Shown one piece after another: positions 8,136-9,255 of a stretch of DNA of 9,255 bases. How positions within the stretch are numbered: position 1 is the first letter of the stretch; every line of letters starts with the position of its first letter. The DNA lies in assembly GCA_002333125.1 (NCBI GenBank), contig DDBM01000129.1:93745-102999 (forward strand), given 5' to 3'. A model generated the notes under the pieces. That model made no database searches. It was not told the DNA's origin and worked only from the letters and a program-made list of their open reading frames with translations. The translations under genes were made by a program, and so were the position numbers. This DNA is from Moraxellaceae bacterium UBA2032. GTDB lineage: Bacteria; Pseudomonadota; Gammaproteobacteria; Pseudomonadales; Moraxellaceae.

Positions 8136-8164
8136 GCACTTTTTGAGTTTTGCTCAAAAAGTGC
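8136..8164 (+). repeat. Perfect 12-bp inverted repeat just after rpsA, no U-tract
   Basis: GCACTTTTTGAG (8136-8147) pairs perfectly with CTCAAAAAGTGC (8153-8164) around the 5-base loop TTTTG. It starts 7 bases after the rpsA stop. It is followed by A-rich, not T-rich, sequence, so it is not an intrinsic terminator on the plus strand; the minus strand also lacks a T-run after it. It could protect the 3' end of the rpsA message, but that is inference. Confidence 0.75.
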
Positions 8165-8181
8165 AAAAAACACGAAAAAAT

Positions 8182-8212
8182 AAAAACGGGAGTTTGCTAC
8201 TCCCGTTTTTTT
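8182..8212 (+). terminator. Intrinsic (Rho-independent) terminator of rpsA
   Basis: A 12-bp stem, AAAAACGGGAGT (8182-8193) with ACTCCCGTTTTT (8199-8210), has a 5-base loop (TTGCT). The 3' arm runs into a tract of 7 T residues (8206-8212). The G/C-rich core plus T-tract is textbook. On the minus strand the A-rich 5' flank also becomes T-rich, so it could work in both directions. Confidence 0.92.
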
Positions 8213-8235
8213 ATGCTAATTATGTATTGTTTTTA

Positions 8236-8249
8236 AATGCTTAAGCATT
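8236..8249. repeat. 14-bp perfect palindrome at the ihfB promoter
   Basis: AATGCTTAAGCATT is its own reverse complement. It covers the -35 region of the predicted ihfB promoter, where a dimeric repressor or activator could bind. No known operator was recognised. Confidence 0.5.
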
Positions 8250-8257
8250 ATTTTGCT

Positions 8258-8266
8258 TGGTATACT
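8258..8266 (+). promoter_or_regulatory. Candidate extended -10 promoter for ihfB-lapA-pyrF
   Basis: TGGTATACT combines the extended -10 TG dinucleotide (8258-8259) with a 5-of-6 -10 hexamer TATACT (8261-8266). The -35 position (about 8238-8243, TGCTTA) is weak, which an extended -10 can compensate. It lies downstream of the rpsA terminator, so ihfB would have its own promoter, with a leader of about 130 bases. The stretch 8129-8405 otherwise holds only the two hairpins, the palindrome and this promoter. Confidence 0.5.
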
Positions 8267-8405
8267 GCGGTGCAGCACTATCTAAACTCAATAGATAAAA
8301 ACCCTTGATGTTTATGTCATCAAAAAGAGTCAGTATTTATAATTATTAACCATGTAAAGCATTTTTGTGCAGTCCAAAAATGTTTATTTCATAGGGGGAG
8401 GCAAG

Positions 8406-8711
8406 ATGTCTCTAACCAAATCTGAGCTTATTGCAAAAGTTGCTAGTCGTAATACTTTATCCTTATTAGAGGAAAAAGACGTAGAGTTGGCCATTAAAAC
8501 GATTTTAGAACAAATGGTCGAAACTTTAGCTGCGGGTGATCGCGTAGAGATTCGTGGTTTTGGCAGTTTTAGTTTACATCATCGTCCACCGCGTGTGGGT
8601 CGTAACCCTAAAACGGGCGAAAGTGTGAATGTGGGTTCTAAATATGTACCGCACTTTAAACCCGGTAAAGAGCTTAAAGAGCGCGTTAACCAATCTTTAG
8701 ATGCAGAATAG
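8406..8711 (+). CDS. ihfB: Integration host factor subunit beta
   Basis: IhfB pairs with IhfA to bind specific DNA sites and bend the helix by about 160 degrees, shaping promoters, recombination sites and replication origins. The product (101 residues; E. coli 94) reads [16 protein letters not shown], then has the signature beta-arm region [20 protein letters not shown] (49-68) with the conserved arm-tip proline P68, and [15 protein letters not shown] (81-95) near the end. These residues favour IHF-beta over HU or IHF-alpha. The frame is open further upstream to a GTG at 8367, but the ATG at 8406 is preferred: a strong purine run AGGGGGAGG (8393-8401) sits 4 bases before it and the family N-terminus begins there. 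It follows rpsA, as is usual in gammaproteobacteria, and is 3 bases from lapA. Confidence 0.97.
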   Translation: MSLTKSELIAKVASRNTLSLLEEKDVELAIKTILEQMVETLAAGDRVEIRGFGSFSLHHRPPRVGRNPKTGESVNVGSKYVPHFKPGKELKERVNQSLDAE

Positions 8712-8714
8712 TTA

Positions 8715-9017
8715 ATGAATTTGACTTCGGTAAAAAAGATTATCGCCATAGTGAGTTGGTTATTGTTGGCTGCCTATGGTTTTTGGTTGGTTATTACCAA
8801 CCAACAATCGATTAGCCTAAATTTATTGTTTATAGAAACTAGCCCGCTCAATAGTGGTTTGGTTGTCGTGTTAAGTTTTATTTTTGGGGCGATGTTAGGG
8901 GTGTTTGCTGCCTTGTTTATATGGCATGTGATACCATTACGCTGGCAGTTGCGCCAAGCGCAAAAAGAACTGGCGACTTTGCGTAAACAGTATGTTAAGC
9001 CGTCTGTTGACTCTTAA
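8715..9017 (+). CDS. lapA: LapA (YciS)-family inner-membrane protein
   Basis: LapA is a small inner-membrane protein; in E. coli it is encoded with LapB (YciM) and linked to lipopolysaccharide assembly. The 100 residues show two hydrophobic helices (about 9-28 and 48-72) with the short loop TNQQSISLNLLFIETS between them, and a charged, probably coiled tail from residue 75 (RWQLRQAQKELATLRKQY). This is the LapA/DUF1049 pattern, including the N-Q-....-L-L-F spacing after the first helix. The ATG lies 3 bases after the ihfB stop with only a weak purine stretch upstream, so translation is probably coupled to ihfB. A distant relative of the same family is the only alternative I would consider. Confidence 0.88.
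   Translation: MNLTSVKKIIAIVSWLLLAAYGFWLVITNQQSISLNLLFIETSPLNSGLVVVLSFIFGAMLGVFAALFIWHVIPLRWQLRQAQKELATLRKQYVKPSVDS
8783..8804 (+). repeat. Perfect 9-bp hairpin inside lapA
   Basis: TTGGTTGGT (8783-8791) pairs with ACCAACCAA (8796-8804) over the loop TATT, within codons 23-30 of lapA. GTTGGTTATT in this hairpin also occurs as a direct repeat at 8755-8764. It falls where the first membrane helix is encoded, so the repetition may simply reflect codon use. Confidence 0.6.
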
Positions 9018-9037
9018 TTTTTTGATTTATTTAAACT

Positions 9038-9255
9038 ATGCTTTCACCCGTTATTGTTGCTCTAGATTATGCCAATGCCTCAGCAGCGTTGGCTTTAGTT
9101 GACCAATTAGACCCCAAACTATGCCGAGTTAAAGTCGGTAAAGAGTTATTTACACGCGAAGGGCCGAGTATTGTTAAAGCCATACAGTCGCGTGGTTTTG
9201 AGCTATTTTTAGATTTAAAATTTCATGATATTCCTAATACGGTTGCCTCGGCAGT
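9038..9255 (+). CDS. pyrF: Orotidine 5'-phosphate decarboxylase, N-terminal 72 codons, cut by window edge
   Basis: PyrF converts OMP to UMP, the last step of de novo pyrimidine synthesis. The translated start is [20 protein letters not shown]. Conserved active-site residues can be aligned to the E. coli enzyme: D10 (substrate site, E. coli D22), K32 in RVKVGKE (K44), and the catalytic tetrad part D59, K61 and D64 in [11 protein letters not shown] (D71, K73, D76). The ATG at 9038 lies 20 bases after the lapA stop, with no clear Shine-Dalgarno sequence in the AT-rich spacer. It is probably the last or a later gene of an ihfB-lapA-pyrF unit. About 160 residues of the usual length lie beyond the right edge. 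Confidence 0.96.
   Translation, partial: MLSPVIVALDYANASAALALVDQLDPKLCRVKVGKELFTREGPSIVKAIQSRGFELFLDLKFHDIPNTVASA

Noticed and set aside
6981..8173. Further short frames on both strands within rpsA
   Set aside because: All overlap the strongly coding S1 frame and arise from its repeated domains; none has a recognisable domain.
8367..8405. GTG start extending IhfB by 13 residues
   Set aside because: The strong AGGGGGAGG lies before the ATG at 8406 and the IhfB family begins at about that residue.
1..9255. CRISPR array, insertion sequence, prophage, defence or other novel system
   Set aside because: No regularly spaced repeats, transposase, integrase or terminal repeats; every sizeable gene fits a housekeeping or widespread family.

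Overview
The window is a chromosomal housekeeping stretch from a gammaproteobacterium with a moderately AT-rich genome. The main evidence is the run cmk - rpsA - ihfB - lapA - pyrF, a classic gammaproteobacterial neighbourhood. It is supported by RapA (a Swi2/Snf2 RNA polymerase recycling ATPase), RluA, and a YceK/YidQ-type lipoprotein. The PyrF fragment resembles my recollection of Moraxellaceae/Pseudomonadales sequences, but I cannot place the family with confidence. I see no mobile element, tRNA, rRNA, CRISPR array or phage gene.

Left part (1-2724, minus strand): in transcription order, a small lipoprotein gene, then rluA, then rapA, which runs off the left edge. rluA and rapA are 11 bases apart and are probably co-transcribed.

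Middle (2760-5378, plus strand): a UvrD/Rep-like superfamily 1 helicase, divergent from the lipoprotein gene. The best start is a TTG with a strong Shine-Dalgarno sequence, 10 codons inside the longest reading frame. The protein has a glutamine-rich linker and a C-terminal extension that I cannot assign. A gap of 163 bases follows, with a weak promoter candidate.

Right part (5542-9255, plus strand): cmk (CMP/dCMP kinase); a promoter and a three-hairpin leader typical of S1 autoregulation; rpsA (ribosomal protein S1); two tandem hairpins, the second a textbook intrinsic terminator; a separate promoter with an extended -10 box; ihfB (integration host factor beta); lapA, nearly abutting ihfB; and the first 72 codons of pyrF (OMP decarboxylase). 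lapB, which lies between lapA and pyrF in E. coli, is absent from that position.

Functionally the genes cover RNA polymerase recycling, RNA pseudouridylation, DNA unwinding, pyrimidine metabolism (cmk, pyrF), translation initiation (rpsA), nucleoid architecture (ihfB) and envelope biology (lapA, lipoprotein). I found no clear novel system. The points most worth a second look are the helicase's C-terminal extension and start site, the S1 leader, the missing lapB, and the palindrome at the ihfB promoter.
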